Of a DNA stretch of 64,000 bases, positions 50,846 through 58,644 are shown in pieces. Below the pieces are notes generated by a model, which saw only the letters and a list, made by a program, of their open reading frames with translations, made no database searches and had not been told where the DNA came from. The number at the start of each line of letters is the position of its first letter. The stretch's first letter is position 1. The position numbers and the translations under genes were made by a program. The DNA comes from JABMQF01 sp964563755 (GTDB lineage Archaea; Nanobdellota; Nanobdellia; Woesearchaeales; UBA11576): assembly GCA_964563755.1 (NCBI GenBank), contig CAZLYC010000006.1, positions 35,887-99,886 of the forward strand, given 5' to 3'.

Positions 50846-50920
50846 TGCTCCCGCCGGGATTCGAACCCGGGTCGAAGCCTCGAGAGGGCTTCATGATTGG
50901 CCGGACTACACTACAGGAGC
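50846..50920 (-). tRNA. tRNA-Glu(CTC)
   Basis: Minus strand: acceptor GCTCCTG paired with CGGGAGC (with one G.T), D arm TAGTGTAGTCCGGCCAATCA as in archaeal tRNA-Glu, anticodon stem AAGCC/GGCTT around CTCTCGA (anticodon CTC), T arm CCGGG-TTCGAAT-CCCGG, discriminator A, no CCA encoded, no intron. It reads GAG codons. Confidence 0.94.
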
Positions 50921-51003
50921 GTATATTGCTTCGAAGACAAAGGAGTTCTTTTTAAAGTTTTTTATTGTCAGAAGAAATTATGCTAAAAAATTAGATGAAA
51001 TGA

Positions 51004-51216
51004 TTAGTGTCTGTATCTCCTTGTTTCATACTGGATACGTCTTGAAGACCTTTCCATATCATTGAAATACATCTTGACAAGGTCGTGGCCTTCATCATAG
51101 TCCTTCTGCCTGTTGTCCACGACATAAGTCCTCGAGCAACCGGCTCCGTTGACTATAGAATCTATCGCGCTGTCTTTCAATCCTCTTTCTAGATATCTCC
51201 TTGCTTCGTTATCCAT
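51004..51216 (-). CDS. Small charged protein of unknown function
   Basis: 70 residues starting MDNEARRYLERGLKDSAIDSI. ATG 51216 is chosen because a near-perfect GGAGGTG lies five bases upstream and a TATA (TATTTAAAC) near 51243 gives a leader of about 5-10 nt. The protein is hydrophilic with one Cys and many Arg/Asp/Tyr (YVVDNRQKDYDEGHDLVKMYF). No family recognised. The strong ribosome site argues it is real. Confidence 0.6.
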   Translation of the reverse strand: MDNEARRYLERGLKDSAIDSIVNGAGCSRTYVVDNRQKDYDEGHDLVKMYFNDMERSSRRIQYETRRYRH

Positions 51217-51356
51217 CCCCACACCTCCGGGAAGTATTGTTTAAATAGAGCATCAGAAAAAAGAGGTTTTATAAAAGCTTTATCAATCATATTTATAAAC
51301 AGGGTATCACCCCTTTTCGTTGATAACAGGCGCCAAAAGCCTGTGAGGATTGGAAT

Positions 51357-52334
51357 ATGGGCTTTCAGGAATTGGCAAAGGTCGAGACAGCTGACTGGTA
51401 CATAGACCTTGCTTTCAGGACAGCTAAGAAGAACGCTTCTGAAATGAAGAAAGGCATGAGAGCTGCGCCTGATACAATTAAGAATGTTGAGCTTGCGAAG
51501 CTTGATAATATAAGAAAAGTGCTGAACAAGCATCTGGATAGGATTCTCACTACATTTCCCAAGATCCATGAATTGACTGTTTTCTATCAGGAACTGATGG
51601 CCACGACATTGGACATCGGAGAGCTGAAGAAGAGCCTTGGCGCTGTGAAGTGGGCCATGGAAAGGGTGAATCATTTCTCTGATGTATATAGTAATAGGAT
51701 GAGGCATTCAACTGAGTTCAGGAGGATGCTGCAGTATGCGAGGGAGTATTATGGCAGGATAAGTTCTGTCATGAAGCAGGTAAAGCAACCTCTTCTTTAC
51801 ATAGAGCAGTCAAGGCGCATAATGCGAGAGTATCCGAGCATAAAATCAGGTATGCTGACTGTCACGATAGCAGGTTTCCCGAATGTGGGCAAGACCACTC
51901 TTCTGTCGAAGATCACAGGCTCTACGCCCGAGATAGCGAATTATGCTTTCACGACAAGGCGTCTTAACGTGGGCTATGCTAAGTTCGGAGAGACAAAGGT
52001 GCAGTTCATAGATACGCCCGGGACATTCGACAGGTTCGAGAAGATGAATATGATAGAGAAGCAGGCATATCTTGCGATGAAGCACTGCGCAGATATCATT
52101 GTTTTTGTTTTCGATCAGAGTGACCAGTCTTATGATGCTGACAAGCAGCTGAAACTTCTTGAGAACACAAAAGAATTCGGCAAGGATATCCTGATTTATG
52201 TGAGTAAGACAGACCTTGAAGGAAAAGGCGTGCCAAAAAAGATAGGCAAGTTGAAGACATGTTTTAGCGAAATCGGTGCGTTGACTGATAAGATAAAGGA
52301 GCATGCAGATAAGCGGCGAATTCTTATAGATTGA
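51357..52334 (+). CDS. Nog1-family GTPase
   Basis: 325 residues. The N-terminal ~165 are the helical NOG1_N region (MGFQELAKVETADWYIDLAF; FPKIHELTVFYQELM; AVKWAMERV). The GTPase domain follows: G1 AGFPNVGKTTLLSKI (about residue 173), G3 FIDTPGTFDRF and G4 SKTDLEGKG. Nog1 proteins act in large-subunit assembly; the archaeal form lacks the eukaryotic C-terminal extensions, as here. TATA (TATTTATAAAC) lies at about 51290, and GAGGA sits about eight bases before the ATG. Confidence 0.9.
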   Translation: MGFQELAKVETADWYIDLAFRTAKKNASEMKKGMRAAPDTIKNVELAKLDNIRKVLNKHLDRILTTFPKIHELTVFYQELMATTLDIGELKKSLGAVKWAMERVNHFSDVYSNRMRHSTEFRRMLQYAREYYGRISSVMKQVKQPLLYIEQSRRIMREYPSIKSGMLTVTIAGFPNVGKTTLLSKITGSTPEIANYAFTTRRLNVGYAKFGETKVQFIDTPGTFDRFEKMNMIEKQAYLAMKHCADIIVFVFDQSDQSYDADKQLKLLENTKEFGKDILIYVSKTDLEGKGVPKKIGKLKTCFSEIGALTDKIKEHADKRRILID

Positions 52335-52400
52335 TTTAGATTAAATCATTATATAATTTATAAATGAAACGTCATAAAGCAATTATAAGCCAGCAATAGA

Positions 52401-52426
52401 GGTTTTTAATAAAACCGTTTTTTTTT
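52401..52426 (+). terminator. Intrinsic-type terminator after the Nog1 gene
   Basis: GGTTTT-TAAT-AAAACC is a 6-bp hairpin followed one base later by nine Ts (52418-52426). The rest of the gap 52335-52542 holds only AT-rich sequence and the likely TATA of the kinase gene (TATTTAAATAC near 52450). Confidence 0.55.
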
Positions 52427-52542
52427 ACTCTGCAATAGTGACGTATGGAAATATTTAAATACTAGTATTTAATAATCATTTTGCAAAAGTGAACTTCAAA
52501 TATAGGTGGATAACTATCATCCGCGTTGGGGGAGCTGCTTAA

Positions 52543-53619
52543 ATGGTCAGCAAGAATGGTCATAAACAGTTAGAAGAGATTCTACCAGGAAACATAATCA
52601 ACAAATACAAGATTTCAGACAGCTACGCGTGTCCTTATGCTGAAGGCGCTTTCAAGAAAGTCTACGTTGTTGAGAAGCCTTCCATGTTCATGAGTGAGGA
52701 AGAGAAGAAAAAGGAAGAGTCAGAGAAACAGCTTCACGTCATGAAGATATTCAAGAAATACGCTGAGATAACAGCTGATTCTGCGAAAAGGGACCTGAAT
52801 TACATCAACAATGACAGGGTTCAGAAGTTCTCGTCAGAGATAAACCGGTTGCAGAGCGTTGAAGGGCATCCGAACATCGCAAGGATAGTTGACCATGGAT
52901 GCATCAACATAGGCAAGGGTTCTGAGAATGAAGTGGGAATTCTTTATTTTGTCGAGGATTTCGTGAAAGGGAAGACCTTAAAGGAAGTCATGGACGAAGC
53001 GAAGAACACGCCAAAGATGGAAGGCCTGTTGAACCAGCAGTTCTACAATTACACAGTCAAGATATTCCACCAGCTTGCGAAAGCGATAAATTACATGCAC
53101 AAGGATTGCAAGATGTCGCACCTCGACATAAAGCCTAGCAACATATTGATACGCGAAAAGCCTGAAAACCAGGATAGGCTTGTAGTTATAACTGATTTCG
53201 GCAACGCGAGCCTGCTCTCAGAAGACAGCTACTACAATGAAGGCTCATTGCTCTACCGCTCTCCTGAAAGGTTCAAGAAGAAAAAGGTCTCAGGAGACTT
53301 CACGATGGCAGAAGATATGTGGTGCTATGGACTTTTGCTTTACGAGTGCATCACAGGGCATTACCCGTTCCAGACATCAAAACCTGACTGGTCAAAGCTG
53401 AGCGCTCAGGAGATAGAAGATCAGAAAAATGAGCTCAAGAAGAATATATCTAAGATAAACTGCAGGCCTATGAACGAATTCAATCCTTTTGTGACACCTG
53501 CTCTTGAGACGCTCGTGAAGAAGATAATGACCAAGGAACCAGAGCACAGGCTTGGAATAAGAGAGACTCTGAAAAGGATTAGCGGCATTGCAGGGGCGAA
53601 GAAGCCGAACGAAAAATAA
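52543..53619 (+). CDS. Eukaryotic-like Ser/Thr protein kinase
   Basis: 358 residues, a complete kinase fold without a membrane helix. Subdomains: nucleotide loop AEGAFKKVYVV (only one Gly left), VAIK-like Lys in HVMKIFKK (about 68), catalytic loop MSHLDIKPSNIL with HLD for HRD (about 192), DFG in ITDFGNASLL (about 218), activation end LLYRSPERF (APE-like) and helix F DMWCYGLLLYECITGHYPF. Catalytic Lys, Asp and Asn are all present, so it should be active. A Lys/Glu insert (EEEKKKEESEKQ) follows the nucleotide loop. It is followed at 29 bp by a PHP hydrolase gene, probably in the same operon; the PP2C protein at 7-10 kb is the natural counter-enzyme. Confidence 0.9.
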   Translation: MVSKNGHKQLEEILPGNIINKYKISDSYACPYAEGAFKKVYVVEKPSMFMSEEEKKKEESEKQLHVMKIFKKYAEITADSAKRDLNYINNDRVQKFSSEINRLQSVEGHPNIARIVDHGCINIGKGSENEVGILYFVEDFVKGKTLKEVMDEAKNTPKMEGLLNQQFYNYTVKIFHQLAKAINYMHKDCKMSHLDIKPSNILIREKPENQDRLVVITDFGNASLLSEDSYYNEGSLLYRSPERFKKKKVSGDFTMAEDMWCYGLLLYECITGHYPFQTSKPDWSKLSAQEIEDQKNELKKNISKINCRPMNEFNPFVTPALETLVKKIMTKEPEHRLGIRETLKRISGIAGAKKPNEK

Positions 53620-53648
53620 TTCTAGGCATAGCGATAGGAGGCAAAATC

Positions 53649-54962
53649 ATGTCCAGGAAATACCGGGCGGACCTCCACATCCACACCACATTCTCTGACG
53701 GTTCAAAGACAGTAGACGAGGTAGTCGCAGACATAGCAGGACTAAAGGACATATCAAGCGAAGAGATACTTGAGAAGATGAATCTTGGTAAAGTCAGGGA
53801 CTTATTGGTGAAGTCAGAACGGCTCGAGGACCTTGCAGCGCTTGAAGAAAGCGTAAAAAAGAGCGCAGGCATTGCAAAGAGCGCAAGGACTTTCTGCAAG
53901 CTGGACCACGATACGCTCTTGGGAACAGAGGAATTCATCGATGCGATGCAGAAATCTAATCCGGAATCCAGGGTTGTTGTCGGCAGTGAGATGACAACAA
54001 TAGTTGAGTTGCCTTATGTCGGTGACTATGCGATGCACGTCCCAGTATTGTTCTATGACGACAATGGCTTTGACATGATGGCAAGGAGTGATGAGGACAG
54101 GCGCAGGTTCTTCAGGGAGATAGAAGATAAGTATCTGGATATACTGAACTGGACTGCTGACGCTAACAATCACAGGAGGCTCGAGGTCATAAGGAAGAAG
54201 TGCAACGAGCATTTCTTCGACGGCGAAGAAAAAGTTACCGCGGATCAGGTAGTTGGCATAGCAAAAGAGAGGATTGAAAAGCATATCGGAGAAAGGAGCA
54301 TCTTCAATCTTGATAATCATCATATTTCTCTTTTCCAGACAGATATAGCAAAAGCGTTGGCCATGCAAGGTGTTGAAGGGACGCCTGAACAGATTGCGCA
54401 CAGGTATTTCAGGAGGGAAGGCGAGTTGTATGTCCCTCTTTCCAGGAACGAGCACACGATGGGTACAGAGGAGCTGCTTGAGGAGTTCGGCAGGGTGTCT
54501 GGCTCAAGCAGTGTGAAAGTGAAAAGAGGCATAGCGCATCCGTCCACATATGTCAGGTTCATTGCGAAGACTTTCCTTTCAGAGATAGGACTTGACAGCG
54601 ACCAGTTCTATAATGAGTTCCCCGAGAAAGAGGCATCGAAACTCATGTATGATTTTGTCATCAGGCTCGCGAAAAAAGGGCTTGTTGATTTCATTGAATC
54701 AGACTACCCAAGATACACCAGGAATCCTCCTGGACCTGACAAGGAGCACCATTTCGGGTATTACATGAATTATCTCAATAAAGAGTCTGATTTTGCAAAT
54801 AGGCAGATGACATTCTGGAGAAAAGCGGCCGAATGCCTTGGGATAGCCACAAGCGGCGGCAGCGATAGCCATTTCAGGAAAGGCACACCCATGGTAGGAT
54901 GCGGTTTCGGCGAGATTGATTTCACCGATGATAAGGTGGATTATATCTTCAGTAAGAAATAA
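53649..54962 (+). CDS. PHP-domain metal-dependent hydrolase
   Basis: 437 residues. It starts with the PHP motif YRADLHIHTTFSDGSKTVDEV (first metal site His-x-His, plus FSDGS). KLDHDTLLGTEEFIDAM and EMTTIVELP supply further His/Glu ligands, and SGGSDSHFRKG near the end carries the last Asp-x-His. Compared with histidinol-phosphatase-type PHP proteins it has a long helical insert (residues 30-80 and 170-330). PHP proteins hydrolyse phosphoesters; the substrate is unknown. It lies 29 bp after the kinase gene with GGAGGC as ribosome site, so a link to phospho-signalling is possible but only by context. Confidence 0.82.
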   Translation: MSRKYRADLHIHTTFSDGSKTVDEVVADIAGLKDISSEEILEKMNLGKVRDLLVKSERLEDLAALEESVKKSAGIAKSARTFCKLDHDTLLGTEEFIDAMQKSNPESRVVVGSEMTTIVELPYVGDYAMHVPVLFYDDNGFDMMARSDEDRRRFFREIEDKYLDILNWTADANNHRRLEVIRKKCNEHFFDGEEKVTADQVVGIAKERIEKHIGERSIFNLDNHHISLFQTDIAKALAMQGVEGTPEQIAHRYFRREGELYVPLSRNEHTMGTEELLEEFGRVSGSSSVKVKRGIAHPSTYVRFIAKTFLSEIGLDSDQFYNEFPEKEASKLMYDFVIRLAKKGLVDFIESDYPRYTRNPPGPDKEHHFGYYMNYLNKESDFANRQMTFWRKAAECLGIATSGGSDSHFRKGTPMVGCGFGEIDFTDDKVDYIFSKK

Positions 54963-54967
54963 AAAAA

Positions 54968-55873
54968 TTACATGTTGAACTCTAGGTTCTCAGTCGCCAT
55001 CTCGTAGACTTCTGATACTATATTGGCGAGCGAGTGGAGCACGATCCTCTCTTCAGGCTTTGCCTTGAGCAGCTTTTCAAGAAGCCTTGTCCTGAGCGGC
55101 TTTGCCTTCTTGAACACAGACTCTATCTTAGTCTTCTCGAATTTGTAGAATGAGTCATAAAGGTCGTTGAACATGATGTTGACGTCTTTTACATCTTCAA
55201 GTATGCCTGGCGAGAGCTTGGTCTTCTTGTCCATCATCGCCTCGCAGATGTCCCTGTACTCGTCAGCTATCATCTCAAGGTGCGTTATCATGACGTATAT
55301 TATAGTGAGCTTATTGTGCTCCTTGTAGCCTCTTACATTGAGCACCCTTTTGCAGAAGTCTGTCAGCTTGTTGTTTGTGACCTCAAGTATCATGACCTCC
55401 TTGAGCTTCGGGTACTTGCCTTCCTCGAGCACTTCTAACATGTTGTTGCCCATGGTCATGAGTAGCAGGAAGACTTTTCTTAGCATCTGGTCGAATTCGG
55501 TTAGAGAGACTTGTGAGATGCTTTTTATCCTGCAGAAGTTGTCGCCCTGGTTGAGTATCTCATATCCTATGCAATTGGACAGCCTTTCCTGGACTTTCGC
55601 GAGGGTGGTTTCATCGTCGTATATGACCTCCACGTCCTCGTATCCCATATGATATGCTGCTGAGAGGAAGTTTGGATGGAACTTTCCAAAACGCTCGTGT
55701 GACAATGTTATCGCAGAAGGGGCATTGCTTTTCTCTGTGGATATTATGACTTTGCTGCCTTGCTCTTCTACATCTACCTCTTCTCCCTTCTTGACACCTA
55801 CTCGCTTCACCCAGTCCTTAGGAAGTGAGACTAGATGTGTTGAACCCGCTATCTGGATGACTTTGCGCTTCAA
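54968..55873 (-). CDS. AbrB-PhoU fusion regulator
   Basis: 301 residues. Residues 1-45 form a SpoVT/AbrB swapped-hairpin DNA-binding domain (KRKVIQIAGSTHLVSLPKDWV, GVKKGEEVDVEEQGSKVII). Residues 95-300 are PhoU-like helical bundles (FDQMLRKVFLLLMTMGNNML; LEMIADEYRDICEAMM; LHSLANIVSEVYEMA). In archaea this fusion is taken as a phosphate-uptake regulator. No pst transporter genes are nearby. It is divergent from the small gene at 56061. Confidence 0.88.
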   Translation of the reverse strand: MKRKVIQIAGSTHLVSLPKDWVKRVGVKKGEEVDVEEQGSKVIISTEKSNAPSAITLSHERFGKFHPNFLSAAYHMGYEDVEVIYDDETTLAKVQERLSNCIGYEILNQGDNFCRIKSISQVSLTEFDQMLRKVFLLLMTMGNNMLEVLEEGKYPKLKEVMILEVTNNKLTDFCKRVLNVRGYKEHNKLTIIYVMITHLEMIADEYRDICEAMMDKKTKLSPGILEDVKDVNIMFNDLYDSFYKFEKTKIESVFKKAKPLRTRLLEKLLKAKPEERIVLHSLANIVSEVYEMATENLEFNM

Positions 55874-55920
55874 TTCTACCCCCCCTTACATCATTTCAGC
55901 GTAGTTGAAAATCTTTATAA

Positions 55921-56025
55921 AAATACGTGATTTTAACGTAAATGTTAAAACGCTTATAAGTTTTATAAAATATATAGGATAGTTATATATAAATCTTACG
56001 ACACATAAATTACGGAAATTTTACG
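55921..56025. promoter_or_regulatory. Divergent promoter region with repeated ACGT/TTACG motifs
   Basis: Between the AbrB-PhoU gene and the gene at 56061 there are ACGTGATTTTAACGTAAATG near 55925 and three TTACG pentamers (55996, 56010, 56021) flanking TATATATAAAT (about 55985). They could be regulator sites, but the spacing is irregular. Confidence 0.3.
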
Positions 56026-56060
56026 GGGTTTTGGTTGCATCATTTTCCGGGGGCGGGAAC

Positions 56061-56303
56061 ATGAGATTAACCGTTAAAAGGTCTAATTCGACGTTTTTAG
56101 GCGAAGACTTCCCAGAGAACGATTACGACGTATATGCTGAAACTCTTGATGACGAAGAAGCGATTGACATGGGCCTCAAACCAGAGGAAGCGGCGTTCAT
56201 GCGCGGTTTTAAGATAATAAATATTAAAACGTTTCCAAAATTTTTAAGAGATATCATCTTTACGGGAAGACATCTCTCAACACCTGGATGCAGTGGCCAT
56301 TAA
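56061..56303 (+). CDS. Small hypothetical protein
   Basis: 80 residues (MRLTVKRSNSTFLGEDFPEN...). Acidic middle (AETLDDEEAIDMGLKPEEAAF), then a basic part with KIINIKTFPKFLRDIIF. No family recognised. The start has GGGGGCGGGAAC directly before it; the upstream in-frame start at 56031 has no ribosome site. The last seven codons lie in the stem of a strong terminator hairpin, so codon choice there is constrained. Confidence 0.55.
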   Translation: MRLTVKRSNSTFLGEDFPENDYDVYAETLDDEEAIDMGLKPEEAAFMRGFKIINIKTFPKFLRDIIFTGRHLSTPGCSGH

Positions 56304-56340
56304 GCTTCTCCTTGCTCGGCCACCGCATCCGCTATTTTTT
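56286..56340 (+). terminator. Strong hairpin terminator overlapping a stop codon
   Basis: GGATGC-A-GTGGCC (56286-56298) pairs with GGCCAC-C-GCATCC (56318-56330): 12 bp around one A.C mismatch. It is followed by GCTATTTTTT. The stop codon of the upstream gene lies in the 19-base loop. It lacks the GCGAGC boxes, so it is not a member of the A/B family. Confidence 0.65.
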
Positions 56341-56477
56341 ATTCAACAATTCTCGTTCTATTCCAATTAATACAATAATGCAAACTCATATGACAGAACT
56401 GACACGACGAGAAGCAAGAGTTTTCAATCTTGCAGGACTGCTTCTATCACTCAACAGATAGTAAAAGAAAAACAGAA

Positions 56478-57008
56478 TTACTTCTTCTTGTTATCGACGA
56501 TCTTTATCTGGCACGAACAAGGTATCTTGCTCGCAGCTCTCCTCAATGCGGATTTTGCAAACGGGATATGCTGCTTGTTGACACCGACCTGGAAAAGCAC
56601 TTGTCCTTTCCTGACCTGCGCAGCGATGCCTATAGGTTTGCCGAATGACTTCTGCATGCCTGTGCTCATTCTGTCTGCTCCTGCGCCTGAGGCAAGAGGA
56701 TTCTCTCTTAGAATATGATGTGGATATGTCCTTATCAGTACTGACCAGCCGTTCTTGCCGACAAGCTTTGTGAGGAGCCTGTTTGACGTCTGTCTTGCTG
56801 ATTCTATTGCAGAATCCCTTATCTGGATAGTTCCTTGGGATATGAGTTGGAGAGTATAGTCGAACTTGACTTTAGTGTCGCCCATGTCGAACCTGACAAT
56901 CTTGCATACTGGCCTTGCCCTTACGTATGACTTCGTCCTGAACTTGCTGGTCCTAGTGTAAGGTCTCTTGACACTTCTGTAAGAACACCATTTTCTTTGT
57001 TTAGCCAT
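56478..57008 (-). CDS. rpl10e: 50S ribosomal protein L10e/uL16
   Basis: 176 residues over the full family length. It opens MAKQRKWCSYRSVKRPYTR; the core shows YTLQLISQGTIQIRDSAIES, VLIRTYPHHILRENPLASGAGADRMSTGM (highly conserved in L10e/L16, near the peptidyl-transferase centre) and GKPIGIAAQVRKGQVLF. It binds 23S rRNA and helps position the A-site tRNA. Monocistronic; it ends in the 174-base gap after the hairpin terminator, which otherwise shows nothing clear. Confidence 0.96.
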   Translation of the reverse strand: MAKQRKWCSYRSVKRPYTRTSKFRTKSYVRARPVCKIVRFDMGDTKVKFDYTLQLISQGTIQIRDSAIESARQTSNRLLTKLVGKNGWSVLIRTYPHHILRENPLASGAGADRMSTGMQKSFGKPIGIAAQVRKGQVLFQVGVNKQHIPFAKSALRRAASKIPCSCQIKIVDNKKK

Positions 57009-57214
57009 ATTATATCGAATTTAGCGAAAAAAGAGGTGGTTTATAAAATTATCTGTCAAATCAGTTACAAGCCATTATTCCTGCATGATGCTGATTTTAA
57101 CCAAAAACTTTATAAAGAATAGTTGTCATTACCCTTTTAAACAAGTCAGGAATAGTCCTTTTGATGGGACTAAGTCATTTTAATGATTTGTCGGGGAAAT
57201 AAGAGGTGAATAGT

Positions 57215-57691
57215 ATGCATAATAAGAAAGCAAGCTTAAGCCTTTCTATCAATGCAATAGTTATCCTTGTTCTAGCAATTACTATGCTTGGACTAGGACT
57301 TGCATTTACAAAGGGCATGTTCGGAAAGCTGTCAAGTAAGCTATCCGTCCCAGAACCAGACATCCCTGCTACGGCGGATGATCCAATAGTTCTTCCTTCT
57401 GAGGAAATAACTATAACAAAGAACAAGGAATTCATATTCAGCGTGAATGTGTATAATGATGATTTCGATGGAGATGTAAGTGGAATGCTACATTGCCCAG
57501 ATAAGGCACCTGCAACCGCTCTTGATATCCCGATAGACCCGCAGAGAATACCTCCGGGAGAAGATAAGGGATTCAAAGTGATAATAGGCAAGGACCAGGT
57601 TACGCAGTCAGTGACAAGGGTCTGCACGCTTACATTCACAGGAGCTAGTGGCGGCGAACAGACAAAGCAAGTCGTCGTGGCCATCAAGTAA
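57215..57691 (+). CDS. Prepilin-like secreted protein, gene 1 of a pilin-like operon
   Basis: 158 residues. The N-terminus MHNKKASLSLSINAIVILVLAITMLGLGLAF has two Lys, Ala-Ser and then a hydrophobic helix with Ser-x-Ser, as in archaeal prepilins. The rest is one beta-rich domain with Ser/Pro linker (PEPDIPATADDPIVLPSEEIT) and two Cys (LHCPDKAPA and RVCTLTF). ATG 57215 has GAGGTGA seven bases upstream. TATA (CTTTATAAAG, about 57112) gives a leader of about 75 nt with a 6-bp hairpin (TAGTCC/GGACTA). Probably a minor pilin or pilin-like envelope subunit. Confidence 0.7.
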   Translation: MHNKKASLSLSINAIVILVLAITMLGLGLAFTKGMFGKLSSKLSVPEPDIPATADDPIVLPSEEITITKNKEFIFSVNVYNDDFDGDVSGMLHCPDKAPATALDIPIDPQRIPPGEDKGFKVIIGKDQVTQSVTRVCTLTFTGASGGEQTKQVVVAIK

Positions 57692-57702
57692 AGGTGATTC
57701 TT

Positions 57703-57930
57703 ATGACAAACAAAATAAAAAAAAGGCTTACGCAGGACCAGGAATTCCAGATAATGAAGCTGGTGCTTGACAAGTTCCTCTGGCTGGGGTTCGTTGTCTT
57801 GGGCTACGCGGTCTATATCGGAGTGGTTCAGGAGGACTGGGGTCCATCTATCGCCTGGGGAATCTCAGGAGTGGTCATCCTTGTCTTGTTCATGATGCTT
57901 ATCGTGAGGGAATACGAAGTCCTCAGATAA
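57703..57930 (+). CDS. Two-helix membrane protein of the pilin-like operon
   Basis: 75 residues: basic start (TNKIKKRLTQDQEFQIMKLV), helix 1 (FLWLGFVVLGYAVYIGVV), a short QEDWGPS loop, helix 2 (IAWGISGVVILVLFMMLIV) and REYEVLR tail. AAGGTGAT before ATG 57703. It lies between two prepilin-like genes and could be a membrane platform or chaperone for them; no family recognised. Confidence 0.65.
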   Translation: MTNKIKKRLTQDQEFQIMKLVLDKFLWLGFVVLGYAVYIGVVQEDWGPSIAWGISGVVILVLFMMLIVREYEVLR

Positions 57931-57952
57931 GTCAAATCTTTTTTTTCTTAAA

Positions 57953-58510
57953 ATGTTACGCAAAAACAAGAGAGCGATTGAACTTTCGATAAATTTCATA
58001 GTTATGCTAGTCCTAGGGATAGCTATGTTCGGCAGCGGGCTGATGTTCGCGTCAAAGTTCTTCTCAAAGGCTGAGCAGATAAAAGGAAACCTTGACTCCC
58101 AGACAGAGAAGCAGATAGAGAAGCTGCTTGATTCTGGCAGCAGCACAGTGATACCGATAAGCCAGAAAGAGATATTCAGGAACAAGTTCGACACTTTTGG
58201 AATAGGTGTTCTTGCTAAACTTAGCGGAGATTATTCTATGACTGTTTCGCAAGGGGATGCTTTCACGAAGAGTAAGGAAACAATATCGTGGAACATTGCT
58301 GATTGGGACCTGCAGCCAGGACTTACCCAGAAGCTGACTCTTGAGAAGAACAAGAAAGGGAAATATATGGTAGGAGTAACTGTCCCAAGGACAGCTGAAA
58401 AAGGGACTTACATATTCATCGTCACAATCTCTTATACTGATCCGACAAACACGAATGCGAACCTTCCAGAGTACGACAACCCGATGCAGTTCTTCGTCAA
58501 AGTGCCATAA
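57953..58510 (+). CDS. Prepilin-like secreted protein, gene 3 of the pilin-like operon
   Basis: 185 residues. MLRKNKRAIELSINFIVMLVLGIAMFGSGLMF has Lys-Arg-Ala before a helix with Glu and Ser at pilin-like positions. The same SINxIVxLVLxIxMxGxGLxF pattern is found in gene 1, so the two are paralogues. A helical spacer (AEQIKGNLDSQTEKQIEKLL) and one beta domain (FGIGVLAKLSGDYSMTVS to FIVTISYTDPTNTNAN) follow. No Cys. A type B hairpin element begins 24 bases after its stop in sense orientation. Confidence 0.7.
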   Translation: MLRKNKRAIELSINFIVMLVLGIAMFGSGLMFASKFFSKAEQIKGNLDSQTEKQIEKLLDSGSSTVIPISQKEIFRNKFDTFGIGVLAKLSGDYSMTVSQGDAFTKSKETISWNIADWDLQPGLTQKLTLEKNKKGKYMVGVTVPRTAEKGTYIFIVTISYTDPTNTNANLPEYDNPMQFFVKVP

Positions 58511-58534
58511 GCAAGATAAAAGCTGCTTCTAAAT

Positions 58535-58636
58535 TTGCCAATACTGCCTAGCGAGCATAGAATAAACTACTCTGAATATGATGCAGTTCAGCAAACAACA
58601 ACATATCTAGAAGCAATGCGAGCGCAGTATTGGCAA
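58535..58636 (+). repeat. Type B hairpin element B2
   Basis: Perfect 13-bp stem TTGCCAATACTGC/GCAGTATTGGCAA, bulge CTA, GCGAGC boxes on both sides, loop TGCAGTTCAGCA followed by AACAACAACA. It stands alone between convergent gene ends, sense to the pilin-like gene. Confidence 0.9.
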
Positions 58637-58644
58637 CATATCAA

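Noticed and set aside
56378..56461. 27-codon + strand ORF between the terminator and L10e
   Set aside because: No ribosome site or promoter beyond the upstream terminator, and too short to judge.
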